Shown here: one piece after another, positions 1-9,230 of the stretch
Numbering within the stretch: position 1 is the first letter of the stretch
Layout: each line of letters opens with the position of its first letter
Origin: Herbaspirillum sp. ST 5-3
GTDB lineage: Bacteria; Pseudomonadota; Gammaproteobacteria; Burkholderiales; Burkholderiaceae_D
Length of the DNA stretch: 64,000 bases
Direction of reading: 5' to 3'
Assembly: GCF_004804275.1 (NCBI RefSeq)
Contig: NZ_STGI01000014.1
Coordinates: 103,826 to 167,825, forward strand
Notes under the pieces: model-generated
Seen by the model: only the letters and a program-made list of their open reading frames with translations
Databases searched by the model: none
Told to the model about the DNA's origin: nothing
Program-made: the position numbers and the translations under genes

Positions 1-509
1 ATCAGCTTGGACGACTGCTCCACCTTGGCCGCCAATTCCCTGACTGCATCGGCCACGACGGCAAATCCGCGCCCGGCCTCGCCCGCTCTTTTTGCCTCGA
101 CCGAGGCATTGAAAGCGACCAAGCGGGTCTGCAAGGCAATCTGCGTGATCTCATTGGCTGCATCGGCAACTTCGGACAGGTTGTTCGTCACGGCAATGAC
201 ACCGTTTCCGATCTGTTCGACGGTATGACGCGCATGCTGCACCGAGGCTTTACTGGCCTTGGTCACCTCCTCGATGGCGAGGTTGGCGCGGACCATGGCA
301 TCAATCTCGCTCGCCAGAACCTTGAAGGTCTCTGCCTGCTTGCTGCTCATGACCGCCAGATCGTCGATGAGGCCATTCAAATCGGCAGAGCTTTTTCCCA
401 GTCCTGACGCCTGCCGTGCGACATCGCTGAGAATGTGTTCCATTCCTGACGAGGATGACACGACCACCGATTCGGGGTCTTTCTCCGCCTTGCCAAATTT
501 GAAAATCAT
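1..509 (-). CDS. Methyl-accepting chemotaxis protein, soluble (C-terminal part outside window)
   Basis: This is the N-terminal 169 residues of a chemotaxis signal transducer that runs off the left edge. On the minus strand an ATG at 509 opens an uninterrupted frame. It contains the hallmark receptor tip, read here as [18 protein letters not shown] followed by [14 protein letters not shown], which is the trimer and CheA/CheW contact hairpin. There is no transmembrane segment before the signalling helices, so the protein is probably cytoplasmic or tethered through a partner. The sensory part must be very short or lie beyond the window edge. The tip differs from canonical receptors (VAFNASVEA rather than LALNAAVEA), a variant also found in other soluble transducers. 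It diverges from the alcohol dehydrogenase gene across about 118 bp. The ligand is unknown. Confidence 0.8.
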   Translation of the reverse strand, partial: MIFKFGKAEKDPESVVVSSSSGMEHILSDVARQASGLGKSSADLNGLIDDLAVMSSKQAETFKVLASEIDAMVRANLAIEEVTKASKASVQHARHTVEQIGNGVIAVTNNLSEVADAANEITQIALQTRLVAFNASVEAKRAGEAGRGFAVVADAVRELAAKVEQSSKL

Positions 510-551
510 TTTTGTCCCCAGATTAATTTTTATTTCACATCGTAAATCCCG

Positions 552-573
552 ATTTCATGGAGGTCAATGAAAT
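552..573. promoter_or_regulatory. Inverted repeat in the divergent promoter region (possible operator)
   Basis: Two 7-bp arms, ATTTCAT and ATGAAAT, are separated by 8 bp between the divergent chemotaxis transducer and the alcohol dehydrogenase. Size and symmetry fit a dimeric regulator site, but no regulator is assigned. A chance palindrome is possible. Confidence 0.3.
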
Positions 574-627
574 GTCATGCTCCAGATCGCGCAATATCAT
601 GAATAAAATGCTTGCTATATTGAGATC

Positions 628-1653
628 ATGAGCAATTCTTTACTCAATACGAAACATGACGGAACCATGCGGGCCATGCTGCTGGACGCACCGCACACGC
701 CATTGCGCCTGGCACGCGTGGCGATCCCCTTCCCCTCCGACTATGAAGTGCTGATCCGCGTGACGGCCTGCGGGGTATGCCGCACCGATCTGCATATCGC
801 GGACGGAGAACTGGCGCCGCACAAAACGCCCCTGATCATGGGGCATGAAATCGTCGGCGAAGTCGTCCACGTCGGCCCGTTCGCGCATCAGTTCACGGTG
901 GGCGATCACGTCGGTATTCCCTGGCTCGGCGGAAGCTGTCGTCACTGCGGCTATTGCCATGCGCACCGCGAAAACCTGTGCGACGACGCGCACTTTACCG
1001 GCTACGACCGCGACGGCGGCTATGCGGAATACGCGACAGCCGATGCCCGTTATTGCTTCCGGATTCCCGACCGTTACGACGACCTGCATGCCGCGCCCCT
1101 GCTCTGCGCCGGACTGATCGGCTACCGTGCCTACAGCATGGCGGGCGACGGTCGACGGCTCGGGTTATATGGCTTCGGGGCGGCCGCGCATATCATCGCG
1201 CAGGTCGCGTGCCAGCAAGGCAAGGAGGTCTATGCATTTACACGGCCTGGCGACAGCCGTTCGCAGGAGTTCGCACGCGCACTCGGCGCGGTGTGGGCTG
1301 GCGATTCCGATACCGCGCCGCCGGTCCCGCTCGACGCGACAATCATTTTCGCGCCGCTCGGCGCACTCGTGCCGCTGGCCCTCGCGGCGACCCGCAAGGG
1401 AGGAAGCGTGGTTTGCGCCGGGATACACATGAGCGATATTCCAGCCTTTCCGTATTCGCTGCTGTGGGGGGAGCGCACGCTGCGCTCGGTGGCGAACCTG
1501 ACGCGTGCCGATGGCGAGGCGTTTTTCGCATTGGCGGACGCCATTGACATACGCACGACGCCGGTCGCGTTTCCGCTGGAACAGGCCAATGAAGCCTTGG
1601 CCGCCTTGCGGGCAGGACAATTCGATGGTGCGGCGGTCTTGCTGCCGCGCTGA
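628..1653 (+). CDS. Zinc-dependent alcohol dehydrogenase (MDR family)
   Basis: A 341-residue medium-chain dehydrogenase/reductase, predicted to oxidise alcohols or reduce aldehydes with NAD(P) in the cytoplasm. The catalytic zinc signature is visible as CGVCRTDLH and GHEIVGEV. The structural zinc site is the four-cysteine lobe CRHCGYCHAHRENLC. The Rossmann nucleotide-binding glycines appear as GLYGFGAAAH. Length is normal for the family. The annotated ATG at 628 adds a 13-residue tail before MRAMLLD; the ATG at 667 is an alternative because most relatives begin near there. The gene stands alone, with a terminator hairpin about 60 bp after its stop. Substrate cannot be inferred from context. 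Confidence 0.88.
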   Translation: MSNSLLNTKHDGTMRAMLLDAPHTPLRLARVAIPFPSDYEVLIRVTACGVCRTDLHIADGELAPHKTPLIMGHEIVGEVVHVGPFAHQFTVGDHVGIPWLGGSCRHCGYCHAHRENLCDDAHFTGYDRDGGYAEYATADARYCFRIPDRYDDLHAAPLLCAGLIGYRAYSMAGDGRRLGLYGFGAAAHIIAQVACQQGKEVYAFTRPGDSRSQEFARALGAVWAGDSDTAPPVPLDATIIFAPLGALVPLALAATRKGGSVVCAGIHMSDIPAFPYSLLWGERTLRSVANLTRADGEAFFALADAIDIRTTPVAFPLEQANEALAALRAGQFDGAAVLLPR

Positions 1654-1714
1654 GTGAAAGGGAAATTAATACCGGGGGTGACGCGCTTTTACACACAAGG
1701 AAAGCGCGCAGGCA

Positions 1715-1746
1715 TAAAAAAATCCCCGGCATGCCGGGGATTTTTC
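1715..1746. terminator. Bidirectional rho-independent terminator between adh and csp
   Basis: A perfect 10-bp stem (arm ATCCCCGGCA, then its exact complement) is flanked by an A-run on the left and a T-run on the right. It can therefore end transcripts arriving from the alcohol dehydrogenase (plus strand) and from the cold-shock gene (minus strand). Confidence 0.85.
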
Positions 1747-1763
1747 ATTCTGCTGGATTCAAC

Positions 1764-1967
1764 TTACAGCGGCTGAATCGCGGAAGCTTGCTTGCCCTTC
1801 GGGCCAGTCGTCACTTCGAAAGAAACGCGTTGGTTTTCTTTCAGCGACTTGAAACCATTGGATTGGATCGCGGAGAAGTGCGCGAACAAATCTTCGCCGC
1901 CTTCGTCCGGAGTAATGAAGCCAAAGCCTTTAGCGTCGTTGAACCACTTGACAGTACCTGTTGCCAT
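1764..1967 (-). CDS. Cold-shock domain protein (CspA family)
   Basis: A 67-residue single cold-shock (OB-fold) domain that binds single-stranded nucleic acid and acts as an RNA chaperone. The RNP1 motif KGFGFI and the RNP2-like motif DLFAHFS are present after the typical start [10 protein letters not shown]. An ATG two codons upstream (1973) is also in frame, but the chosen start matches the family. A leader of about 100 nt follows a candidate promoter, as is usual for csp genes whose 5' UTR controls translation by temperature. The gene ends at a strong bidirectional terminator. Whether it is cold-induced or constitutive cannot be told from sequence. Confidence 0.95.
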   Translation of the reverse strand: MATGTVKWFNDAKGFGFITPDEGGEDLFAHFSAIQSNGFKSLKENQRVSFEVTTGPKGKQASAIQPL

Positions 1968-2108
1968 TTTCAATTCCTATTACAGTTAATGGGCTTTCAC
2001 CCGGTAGATCCTTTGAAGCAAGAAAAGGTATGACAGACAAATACTGCACCACTAGCTCAAACTTCAATCGGTGGCGCATTGTACCCCATATGCCGGAGGG
2101 GATGTAAA
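1968..2108 (-). promoter_or_regulatory. csp promoter and long 5' leader
   Basis: On the minus strand a TTTACA box (2103-2108) and a TACAAT box (2078-2083) are separated by 19 bp, slightly long for sigma-70. Transcription from here would give an untranslated leader of roughly 105 nt before the csp ATG, resembling the regulatory leaders of cspA-type genes. The boxes are seen; their use is inferred. Confidence 0.45.
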
Positions 2109-2298
2109 CATATTTCACTGCGGTTTCCCAGAGGAATAGCAGCTATTTTTTGTCGGAAATTGAAGCAGTGAGGGACCATTAGGCATGTTTGCTGCTTGAA
2201 CGCAGATCATGCCACTTCCTCAACATAACACTATGCAACGTATTTTCCCTGCTGTCGATTCCATCGACGCAAATGTCCCTGCACACGGAGTCCGGCGA

Positions 2299-3966
2299 AT
2301 GAGATCGCCGCCCGAAGACAAGGCGCTGCGCGATGCCTTGCATGACACATTTGGCATCAATCACCTGCGCCCGGGCCAACACGAAGTGATCGAGAGTGTA
2401 TTGCAGGGGCATGACACGCTTGCCATCATGCCAAGCGGCGCCGGCAAATCGCTGTGCTACCAGCTCCCCGCACTGGAAATGCCCGGTACGACGATCGTCG
2501 TATCGCCGCTGATTTCGCTGATGAAGGACCAGGCCGGCAAGCTGGAAAGCGCCGGCGTCGGCGCGCGCGAGGTGAACAGTACCTTGAGCAGCCGGGAAGA
2601 AGAGTCGGTTATGGACGGCATCAAGCGGGCTGACAGAGAATTTGTATTTGCCACACCCGAACGCATGTCCGATCCGGATTTTCTGGCCGCCGTCGGGCAG
2701 AACGAGGTCAGCCTGTTCGTCATCGACGAAGCGCATTGCATCTCGCAATGGGGTCATGATTTTCGCCCTACTTATCTGCAGCTTGGCGCGGCGATCCAGG
2801 CGCTCGGGCATCCCACGGTCCTGGCATTGACGGCGACCGCGACCGACAGCGTGATCGAAGACATCGGCAGGCAATTGGGGCTGGGTGATCTGAATGTCAT
2901 CAATACCGGTATTTACCGTCCCAACCTGCACTACCGTGTGATCGTGACGACCGGCGAATCGGAAAAACTCGAGGAGACCGTACGTCTCGTGCGCAAGAGT
3001 CATGGTTCCGGCATCGTGTATGCGGCCACGGTGAAAGCGGCGGAGCAGGTCTACCTGTTGTTGCGACAGGCCGGCGAAAGCGTCACCTGTTATCACGGCC
3101 AGTTGCCGGCGAAAACGCGCACGCAGAATCAGGACAGTTTCATGACCGGTGCCAGCCGGGTCATGGTGGCAACGAATGCCTTCGGCATGGGCATCGACAA
3201 GCACGATATCCGCTTTGTCATCCACTGCCAGATCCCCGCCAGTCTGGAAGCGTATTACCAGGAGTCCGGCCGGGCCGGGCGAGACGGTGAAGCGGCCGAA
3301 TGCACGCTGCTCTACTACGCGAAAGACAAGCAGGTGCAGCAATTCTTCCTCGCGCGCCGCTATCCCGGCATCGATGACTTGAACACGGTGTACGCCGCCG
3401 TGCAGACGTTGACTGCGGAACACAAGCGCACGTCGTTCGCGCATCTGCGCGACACCCTTGAGCAGGTGCCGGAAAACCGTTTGCAGGTCACGCTCAAGCT
3501 GCTCAAGGACGGCGGTCTGGTCGAGCAGGACGACAATCTCGACTACAGCGTGACGAGGCAGCGCGTAAAGGCGAAGGAACTCAATCAGCTGGTGGAGAAC
3601 TATCGAGAGAAAAGCGCGCGCGACCACGAAGCCCTGGAGCGCATGGTGTTTTATGCGCAGACCGGCTTCTGCCGCTGGAAGGTAATGCTCGACTATTTTG
3701 GCGAGGAAGTCGAATGGACGCACTGCGGCGTATGCGACAACTGCAGGCAGCCGCCGGAACAGGCGCTCAGTCCGGCGCATGTCCGCGAGCATATTCCGCC
3801 AGAGACGCAAAAATCAAAATCGCCGCTGCCTGAAGTCGGCAGCACGGTGAAAGTGCCGAAGTATGGCGAAGGACGCGTCATGTCGCTGGCGGACGACAAG
3901 GTTACGATCACCTTCCCGGACAGCCAGACCAGGACCTTTCTGCGCGAATATGTAACGCCGGCCTGA
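2299..3966 (+). CDS. RecQ-family ATP-dependent DNA helicase
   Basis: A superfamily 2 3'-5' DNA helicase for recombination repair and fork processing. Motifs in order: the RecQ-specific FGINHLRPGQ, Walker A MPSGAGKSLC, DEAH box VIDEAHCISQWGHDFRP, motif III ALTATAT, and the motif VI region YYQESGRAGRDG. A four-cysteine zinc-binding subdomain follows (CRWKVMLDYF then CGVCDNC). There is no HRDC domain. Instead a short C-terminal beta-rich tail (GSTVKVPKYGEGRV) resembles add-ons in short RecQ-like proteins. The ATG at 2299 is chosen because GGAG lies 8 nt upstream and it places the helicase core about 20 residues in. An upstream in-frame ATG at 2209 would add 30 unconserved residues. It converges on the neighbouring c-di-GMP gene with a 3-nt gap. 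Confidence 0.9.
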   Translation: MRSPPEDKALRDALHDTFGINHLRPGQHEVIESVLQGHDTLAIMPSGAGKSLCYQLPALEMPGTTIVVSPLISLMKDQAGKLESAGVGAREVNSTLSSREEESVMDGIKRADREFVFATPERMSDPDFLAAVGQNEVSLFVIDEAHCISQWGHDFRPTYLQLGAAIQALGHPTVLALTATATDSVIEDIGRQLGLGDLNVINTGIYRPNLHYRVIVTTGESEKLEETVRLVRKSHGSGIVYAATVKAAEQVYLLLRQAGESVTCYHGQLPAKTRTQNQDSFMTGASRVMVATNAFGMGIDKHDIRFVIHCQIPASLEAYYQESGRAGRDGEAAECTLLYYAKDKQVQQFFLARRYPGIDDLNTVYAAVQTLTAEHKRTSFAHLRDTLEQVPENRLQVTLKLLKDGGLVEQDDNLDYSVTRQRVKAKELNQLVENYREKSARDHEALERMVFYAQTGFCRWKVMLDYFGEEVEWTHCGVCDNCRQPPEQALSPAHVREHIPPETQKSKSPLPEVGSTVKVPKYGEGRVMSLADDKVTITFPDSQTRTFLREYVTPA

Positions 3967-3969
3967 TTG

Positions 3970-6900
3970 TCACGCCAACGGGCCGGCATCCCATGCCGGA
4001 TGCATGAGGCGATCCTGGCTCAACATGGCTTCGAGCATTTCGGCAGGCAGCGGCCTGCTGAAGTAATAACCCTGCATGTGATTGCAACCATAGCGCAGAA
4101 GGTAATTAAGCTGGTCGCGGGTTTCGACGCCTTCGGCAATCACGTGGCGTTTCAGATTGTGCGCCAGCGAAATGATCGACGCAACGATGGCCTCGCCGTC
4201 GTGTTCTTTCGTGATGTCTCGCACGAAGGATTGATCGATCTTGAGCGAGTCGAACGGCAGGCGCTTCAGGTAGGACAGGCTCGAATAGCCGGTGCCGAAA
4301 TCGTCGAGCGACAGGTGCACGCCCAAGGCCTTGAGGCTGACAAGGATCTCGATCGCGCGATCGATGTCCGTCATCACCAGGCTCTCGGTCAGCTCAAGTT
4401 CGAGACAATCTGCGGGGAGGCCGGTTTCCGCAAGAATGTTGGCAATGGATTGCACCAGATCGTGTTGCATGAACTGGCGCGCGGAGAGATTCACGGCGAT
4501 TCGCAGGTCGCCGAATCCGGCATCGTGCCATGTCTTCGCCTGCGCGCAGGCCGTGCGCAAAACCCAGCTGCCGATTTGCACGATCATGCCGGTTTCCTCG
4601 GCAAGACTGATGAAACGCAGCGGCATCACCATGCCGAGCGTCGGATGCTGCCAGCGGATCAAGACCTCGGCGCCAATGGTGCGCCCGCTGCTCAGATCGA
4701 CCTGCGGCTGATAGTGCAGCACGAACTCCTGACGCTCGATCGCGTTGCGCAGATCGCCCTCGATACGCAAGCGCTCGAGCAGGCGTTCATTCATCGTCGC
4801 GGTATAAAACTGGAAATTGTTGCGTCCGGTTTCCTTGGCGCGGTACATCGCGATGTCGGCGTTCCTGATCAGGGTTTCGGGGTCGTTGCCGTCATTCGGA
4901 TAGGCGGCGACGCCGATGCTGCACCCGAGAACGAATTCATGCCCGTCGACCTTCAGGGGCTTGGCAACGGCATCCATGATGCGCTGAACGACCGCGGTCG
5001 TCAGGCATTCGTCATCGCGCTCCGGCAATACGACAAGGAATTCGTCGCCGCCCATGCGTGCAACGGTATCGGTCTCACGCACGGCGAATTGCAGACGGGT
5101 TGCGATAGCGTTCAGCACGGTATCGCCGGCGTTGTGCCCCAGGCTGTCATTGACGAACTTGAAGCGGTCGAGATCAATGAACAGAACCCAGATCGGATAG
5201 CAATAACGCGCGGCGTAGGCGATGGCCTGGCTCAGGCGATCCTGCAGCAATGCCCGGTTCGGCAGGCCGGTCAGTATGTCGTGGCCGGCATGGTATTCGA
5301 GCTGCTGCGCATACTTGCGGCGCGCTTTCTCCGCGCGCAGCGCCATGATGCCGTAGGCCAGGTTGTCTGCCAGTTCTTCCGCCACCTGGACTTCATCCGG
5401 CCTGAAGGTGTCCTGCTCGTGCGAATAGACAGTGAGTGCGCCGAGGATCTTGTCGCCGGTTTTCAAGGGCAGCGACATGGCGGAGACGATCGCATGGCTG
5501 ACCATGAACTCGCGCCATGGCGCATGGAGAGAACTGGTCTGGATATCCCTGACAACCACGACATTGCCACGCCGGATGGCGGTGCCGGTCGCGCCGCGCC
5601 CCGTTTGCGAATCGTCCCAGCTGACATGGTTGATGGCGGCCATCAGCGCGCCCTTGTGCGCTTCGGCCAGCGCCGCCGGATAGACTTTCTTGCCCGCGCC
5701 CTCTTCCACGTAGCCGACCCAGACAAACGGATAGCCGCTGATCTCGTGGATACTGCGACAGACTTCGTGAAGCAGGGCCGCTTCGTCGCTCGCGCGCACC
5801 AGCGCCTGGTTGCATGCGCTCAGGACGCGCAAGGCGAGGTCGAGCCGCTTGCGCTCGGAGATGTCGAGCATGATGCCGATGGTGGCGGGCTCGCCATCGA
5901 TCTTCATCAGCGAACCGTACACTTCAACATCGAACAGCGAGCCGTCTTTGCGGCGCGCCTGGCGCTCGTAGTGCACTTCCTTGCTTTCGCCGGTCAAACG
6001 CTTGCGGATGTTTTCTTCCACGGTGAAGCGGTCATGCTCTGAAACCAGGTCATACACGCTGATGGACGAAATCATTTCTTTCTGGCTGTAGGCAAACATC
6101 TCTGCCATTTTCGGATTGACGAAGCGGAAGCGCCCGTCCTGCGCGATATACACGCCGACGACGGAATTTTCCGCGAAGCCGCGGAACATGGCCTCGGCTT
6201 GCTTGAGGTTCTGCCGGTCGTGATCGATACGCGCGATCAGATTACCGATGCGTTGCGCGGACTCGTTGAAGCTTTCGGCCAGCAAACCGATTTCGTCCAG
6301 CGACGGACTTTCGATGCGAGCCATGTAGTTGCCGTCAGCAAGCTCTCTGCTGTGCTGTGCCAGCTCGCGCAGGGGGAACACGATCTGGCGGCGCACCGTG
6401 ACGAACACAATCGCCAGGATGACCGCATCCAGCAGCAGCAAGGCATACATTTCCATGAGGGCGCGCTTTTGCGCATGCTGCGCTTCGCCGGTCAGCGAAT
6501 TCACGAGCTTGTCCGAGCTGGACAACAGACTTGCCGCATCTGCAGTGATACGCCCGAATTCGACACGGAAGTCGCCGCCCTGCGACGCCTTCAGGAGTGC
6601 CTCCTCGACGTGGTTGCGGTACGTGACCCAGTCCGCGTGGGCCGCGTCGAACAGTGCTTGGTGATGCACGGAAAGCGGCTTGACGTCGTAGCCGAATGCC
6701 TTTCCGCCGCGCGCGAGCGCCATCAATGCGGTATCGAAATCATTGAGATTGGCGGATATTGCGCCTTTGTCCTGATCGCGCTGGTGCAGCACTTTCGTCA
6801 CCTCGAAGGCGATCTTCTGACTCAGCATGCGCAACTTGCCGGCCACATTCACGGTCTCGGCCACGCCGTTGACGTCAGCCAGCATGTGGTGCACCACCAA

Positions 6901-7026
6901 TACGTTCCCGGTGGCGGCCAGCAGAATGATCAGGAATGCGGTCGCGATGGTCTTGCTGATAGTCGTGCGCGGCAAACGCAGTGTTTTCCCTGCCTGCGGC
7001 ACGTGCGGAACCAACTCCTCGGCCAT
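3970..7026 (-). CDS. Membrane GGDEF-EAL c-di-GMP enzyme with PilJ-type, HAMP, PAS and GAF domains
   Basis: A 1018-residue inner-membrane protein predicted to make and/or break down cyclic di-GMP. Order: TM1 (about 24-45), a periplasmic helical domain with the PilJ/nitrate-sensor-like signature AGKLRMLSQKIA, TM2 (about 193-211), HAMP, PAS (about 275-392), GAF (about 405-560), GGDEF and EAL. The GGDEF motif (659-663) is intact, with the inhibitory RxxD site RETD upstream. The EAL motif reads EVL (E787), while the downstream elements ELTESL and DDFGTGYSSL are intact, so phosphodiesterase activity is plausible. The ATG at 7026 follows GGGAGG; an in-frame upstream extension to 7137 looks unconserved. 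It precedes another diguanylate cyclase gene on the same strand. The signal sensed is unknown. Confidence 0.9.
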   Translation of the reverse strand: MAEELVPHVPQAGKTLRLPRTTISKTIATAFLIILLAATGNVLVVHHMLADVNGVAETVNVAGKLRMLSQKIAFEVTKVLHQRDQDKGAISANLNDFDTALMALARGGKAFGYDVKPLSVHHQALFDAAHADWVTYRNHVEEALLKASQGGDFRVEFGRITADAASLLSSSDKLVNSLTGEAQHAQKRALMEMYALLLLDAVILAIVFVTVRRQIVFPLRELAQHSRELADGNYMARIESPSLDEIGLLAESFNESAQRIGNLIARIDHDRQNLKQAEAMFRGFAENSVVGVYIAQDGRFRFVNPKMAEMFAYSQKEMISSISVYDLVSEHDRFTVEENIRKRLTGESKEVHYERQARRKDGSLFDVEVYGSLMKIDGEPATIGIMLDISERKRLDLALRVLSACNQALVRASDEAALLHEVCRSIHEISGYPFVWVGYVEEGAGKKVYPAALAEAHKGALMAAINHVSWDDSQTGRGATGTAIRRGNVVVVRDIQTSSLHAPWREFMVSHAIVSAMSLPLKTGDKILGALTVYSHEQDTFRPDEVQVAEELADNLAYGIMALRAEKARRKYAQQLEYHAGHDILTGLPNRALLQDRLSQAIAYAARYCYPIWVLFIDLDRFKFVNDSLGHNAGDTVLNAIATRLQFAVRETDTVARMGGDEFLVVLPERDDECLTTAVVQRIMDAVAKPLKVDGHEFVLGCSIGVAAYPNDGNDPETLIRNADIAMYRAKETGRNNFQFYTATMNERLLERLRIEGDLRNAIERQEFVLHYQPQVDLSSGRTIGAEVLIRWQHPTLGMVMPLRFISLAEETGMIVQIGSWVLRTACAQAKTWHDAGFGDLRIAVNLSARQFMQHDLVQSIANILAETGLPADCLELELTESLVMTDIDRAIEILVSLKALGVHLSLDDFGTGYSSLSYLKRLPFDSLKIDQSFVRDITKEHDGEAIVASIISLAHNLKRHVIAEGVETRDQLNYLLRYGCNHMQGYYFSRPLPAEMLEAMLSQDRLMHPAWDAGPLA

Positions 7027-7242
7027 GGGCCTCCCAAGCAATGAGTACTTGATCTTATTGTTGTCAGCCTGGACCGCTTGGCATCCATCGCGCGCCGCCA
7101 TCGCCATGTACGCGCTCATCTCGACATGCGATTGCAAACGCGATCGAATTCAAACCTTTGCGGCTTGCTTCAAGGCAAAACGATAATCTCATTCTGCTCT
7201 CGCACCTGTCGAAATGAAATTGATTCAGATCAATTAAATAAA

Positions 7243-8952
7243 TCAGCGTGCCGCCTTGCGGATCTTCTTGGTATCGAACATGCGTGTATCGGCGATTTTC
7301 AGCAGCGCGTCCACGTCTTCGCCGTCCTCCGGGAACATGGCCCAGCCGATTGATACGCCGACGCTGGCCGTGCCGTGATCGAGCGGCACCGGCTCCTCGA
7401 CGATGCCGCGGATCTTTTCTTCAGTGGCGATGACATCGTCGACGGCAGTCACTCCCTTGAGCAGGACGACAAACTCGTCACCCCCGTAGCGCGCGACCAC
7501 ATCAGTGATGCGCACGGATTCCTTCAGGCGGGTCGCCACCGTCGCCAGTACCTTGTCCCCGGCGCTATGGCCGTAATGATCATTGACCGTCTTGAAATGG
7601 TCGAGGTCGATGAACAATAGCGCGAAGTTGGGACGTTCGACGTTGTTCTGTGCGAGCTGGCGCCGCAGGAAGCCGATCTGCGCAATCAGCGACGCGCGGT
7701 TGAATACCGCGGTCAGCTTGTCGATGCGCAGGTTGTGCTCCATTTCGCGGAAGCTCGTCGCGAGCTGTCCGATTTCATCACTGCGGCGGATATTCAGCGA
7801 TGGCATCGGCTCGCCGTCACCGATTCTTTTCGCGGCTTCGGTCAGGTTGCGGATGTCGCGCAGCACCCGGTCAAGGAAGAACAAGCCAAGCACCAGCGCG
7901 GCGATCACGCACAGCAAGGCGATCAGCAGGCCGTGTATGAAACTGCGCGTCACGCCGCCCATGAAATCGACGCGCGGCACGGCGACTACGGTGACCCAGT
8001 TCACACCGTATTTTTCGCCGAGCCTGGCGGCGGCCACTTCAAGATAGCCGGCGGGAGCGGCCAGCTCCGGCGAGGTGGCAGTGTCTCCCGTCTTTGCGTT
8101 CTTCCATTCGCGCACCTTGGCATAGGCATCCCTGATAAGCGGGGTCTGCATCTCGTCGATGCGCATCCTCTCCGGCGCGCCGTTGACCATCTTGAAGGGT
8201 AATTCCGTGCCGGAGGTGGCGATCATGAAGCCATCGCTGTCGAGCACGAAGGCAATGCCGCTCTGGCTGACTTTCAGGCTGCGCAGGAAATCGGTCAGTG
8301 CCTTGAGCGTCACATCCGTCGCCATCACGCCTGCAAATGTCTTGTCCTCGCGATAGACCGGCTTGGCCAGGGTAATGGTCGGCTCTTTCGAAGTGAAATC
8401 GCTGTACACCGGCGACCACACGGGTTTCTTGCTGCGGGCGGCGATGTCATACCAGGGGCGGGTGCGAGGGTCATATTGATCGCTGCGCAGCAGGCGTGCG
8501 CGATCGCCCGGCCGGGTGACCGCATAGACATGCCGTTTCGGGGCGCCGGGCTCGCGCAGGTAGAGCTCGACAAAATCCTTGTTGACGCGGTTGACGCCGA
8601 TGAAGCGGCCATCCTCGCCGCCGAAATAGACATAGTTGTTGACGTCCATGAACAGTCCGCTCGCGACCCAGAGGCGCGGCTCCAGCGCGGCGAGGCTGTC
8701 GGAGAACGGCTGTGCCTGGGGCAGTGTTTGCGGATCCGGGTCGATCGCATGCAGCGCAGTCAGCGCACCGGCCAGATGCTGTTCGGTCGCAGTATTGATG
8801 CGGTTGACCATATCCGCCATGACCCGGTGTCCGAGCGTACTGACGGCCTTTTCCCCGGCCTGGTAAGACACCCAGCCGATGGTGGCGGAAACGAATACCA
8901 CAAGCAGAACGTACGGCAGCACAAGCTGCCGCCGTAATGAGGATTTGTTCAT
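7243..8952 (-). CDS. Membrane diguanylate cyclase with Cache sensor and HAMP
   Basis: A 569-residue inner-membrane diguanylate cyclase. A TM helix near residues 12-30 is followed by a large periplasmic double-Cache-like ligand-binding domain (features such as RPWYDIA and DVTLKALTDFL). A second TM helix, a HAMP linker and a C-terminal GGDEF domain come next. The active site RYGGDEFVVLL is intact and preceded by the inhibitory site RITD, so product feedback is expected. The ATG at 8952 is chosen because GAGGGG precedes it at good spacing; the longer frame from 9108 would read through a leader hairpin. Cache domains usually bind small metabolites such as amino acids or organic acids, but the ligand cannot be read here. 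Confidence 0.9.
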   Translation of the reverse strand: MNKSSLRRQLVLPYVLLVVFVSATIGWVSYQAGEKAVSTLGHRVMADMVNRINTATEQHLAGALTALHAIDPDPQTLPQAQPFSDSLAALEPRLWVASGLFMDVNNYVYFGGEDGRFIGVNRVNKDFVELYLREPGAPKRHVYAVTRPGDRARLLRSDQYDPRTRPWYDIAARSKKPVWSPVYSDFTSKEPTITLAKPVYREDKTFAGVMATDVTLKALTDFLRSLKVSQSGIAFVLDSDGFMIATSGTELPFKMVNGAPERMRIDEMQTPLIRDAYAKVREWKNAKTGDTATSPELAAPAGYLEVAAARLGEKYGVNWVTVVAVPRVDFMGGVTRSFIHGLLIALLCVIAALVLGLFFLDRVLRDIRNLTEAAKRIGDGEPMPSLNIRRSDEIGQLATSFREMEHNLRIDKLTAVFNRASLIAQIGFLRRQLAQNNVERPNFALLFIDLDHFKTVNDHYGHSAGDKVLATVATRLKESVRITDVVARYGGDEFVVLLKGVTAVDDVIATEEKIRGIVEEPVPLDHGTASVGVSIGWAMFPEDGEDVDALLKIADTRMFDTKKIRKAAR

Positions 8953-8962
8953 ATGTCCCCTC

Positions 8963-9022
8963 AAAAACGAAAAAGGCCATGTGCATGGCCTTGTCTTTTT
9001 TTTATTCTTGCGGGGCATTATA
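8963..9022 (-). promoter_or_regulatory. Promoter and terminator-like leader hairpin of the diguanylate cyclase gene
   Basis: On the minus strand a perfect TATAAT (9017-9022) lies about 65 nt before the diguanylate cyclase ATG. Between them a 9-bp hairpin (8973-8992, stem AAGGCCATG) is followed directly by a T-rich run ending at the ribosome site. This is an intrinsic-terminator shape inside a 5' leader, so attenuation is possible. No recognised aptamer is visible. Confidence 0.45.
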
Positions 9023-9230
9023 TATCGGCAGAAAAGAAAATTGCCGATTAACAACATTAAAGACCGGGAAACAGCCCTCTCACTGCGGCGATAGTTGATG
9101 CGCTCCATTTATTGAAAAAATCATATCGTCACTGATATTTATCAATGTTTGGACAGGCACTTAACGCCCCTCGATTTCTCCAATTAGCCGTGCACTTATT
9201 TACAACTATATTTTCTTGAGAGGAACCAGC

